Source of the DNA: an uncultured bacterium
GTDB lineage: Bacteria; Bacillota; Clostridia; Lachnospirales; Lachnospiraceae
Assembly (NCBI GenBank): GCA_905214855.1
Contig: CAJMNU010000112.1
Location: 1-5,329, forward strand
Direction: 5' to 3'
Length of the DNA: 5,329 nt
The notes below the pieces were generated by a model. The model saw only the letters and a program-made list of their open reading frames with translations, made no database searches and had not been told where the DNA came from. Numbering within the stretch: the stretch's first letter is position 1; each line of letters starts with the position of its first letter. Shown in pieces: positions 5,306-5,329 of the stretch. A program made the position numbers and the translations under genes.

Positions 5306-5329
5306 TTATTTAGGCTGCTTGCCGATGTA
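5306..5329 (-). CDS. Possible last codons of an upstream gene
   Basis: From the right edge the minus strand can be read as YIGKQPK followed by TAA (5308-5306). Base composition here is richer in GC than the AT-rich spacer between 5227 and 5305, as expected for coding sequence, and the stop lies 92 nt before the isomerase ATG. Seven residues are too few to assign a family; it could equally be non-coding. Confidence 0.3.
   Translation of the reverse strand, partial: YIGKQPK

Overview
The window looks like a chromosomal piece of a low-GC, gut-type Gram-positive, most likely a Clostridia/Lachnospiraceae-like Firmicute. The reasons are strong AGGAGG-type ribosome binding sites, a very AT-rich intergenic region with consensus sigma-A promoters, a lipoprotein signal (LSGC) on a Gly/Ser/Thr-rich linker, and a rubrerythrin-type fragment typical of anaerobes. 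All recognisable genes are on the minus strand, so the biological order runs from high to low coordinates. No family or species assignment can be proved from sequence alone.

From the right end: 5306-5329 may be the last codons of an unrecognised upstream gene. 4575-5213 encodes a 212-aa RpiB/LacA/LacB-family sugar(-phosphate) isomerase. A strong intrinsic terminator (4469-4516) follows it. A promoter-like element (4523-4551) sits immediately before that hairpin and the next gene's ribosome binding site follows directly after. 3332-4435 encodes a 367-aa Gfo/Idh/MocA-type oxidoreductase with an unusual nucleotide-binding motif. Right behind its stop, 3199-3326 carries a decayed rubredoxin-like domain of the rubrerythrin C-terminal type, broken by an apparent one-base deletion.

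2712-3198 is a non-coding AT-rich region. It holds a 16-bp inverted repeat (3095-3135, terminator-like), an imperfect direct repeat pair with internal palindromes (2960-2983, 3014-3037), a near-consensus promoter (2827-2855) and a roughly 108-nt leader. The leader contains a terminator-like hairpin with eight Us, a second small hairpin and alternative pairing segments, so transcription of the next operon may be attenuated.

That operon starts with a 666-aa family 5 (OppA/DppA-type) solute-binding lipoprotein (711-2711). The first permease gene follows with no intergenic base and runs off the left edge (1-710). Together they are the start of an oligopeptide/dipeptide-type ABC importer whose second permease and ATPases should lie to the left. 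The isomerase and oxidoreductase suggest sugar or sugar-acid catabolism. Whether the importer belongs to the same pathway is unproven, because a terminator, a pseudogene and an independent promoter separate the two halves.
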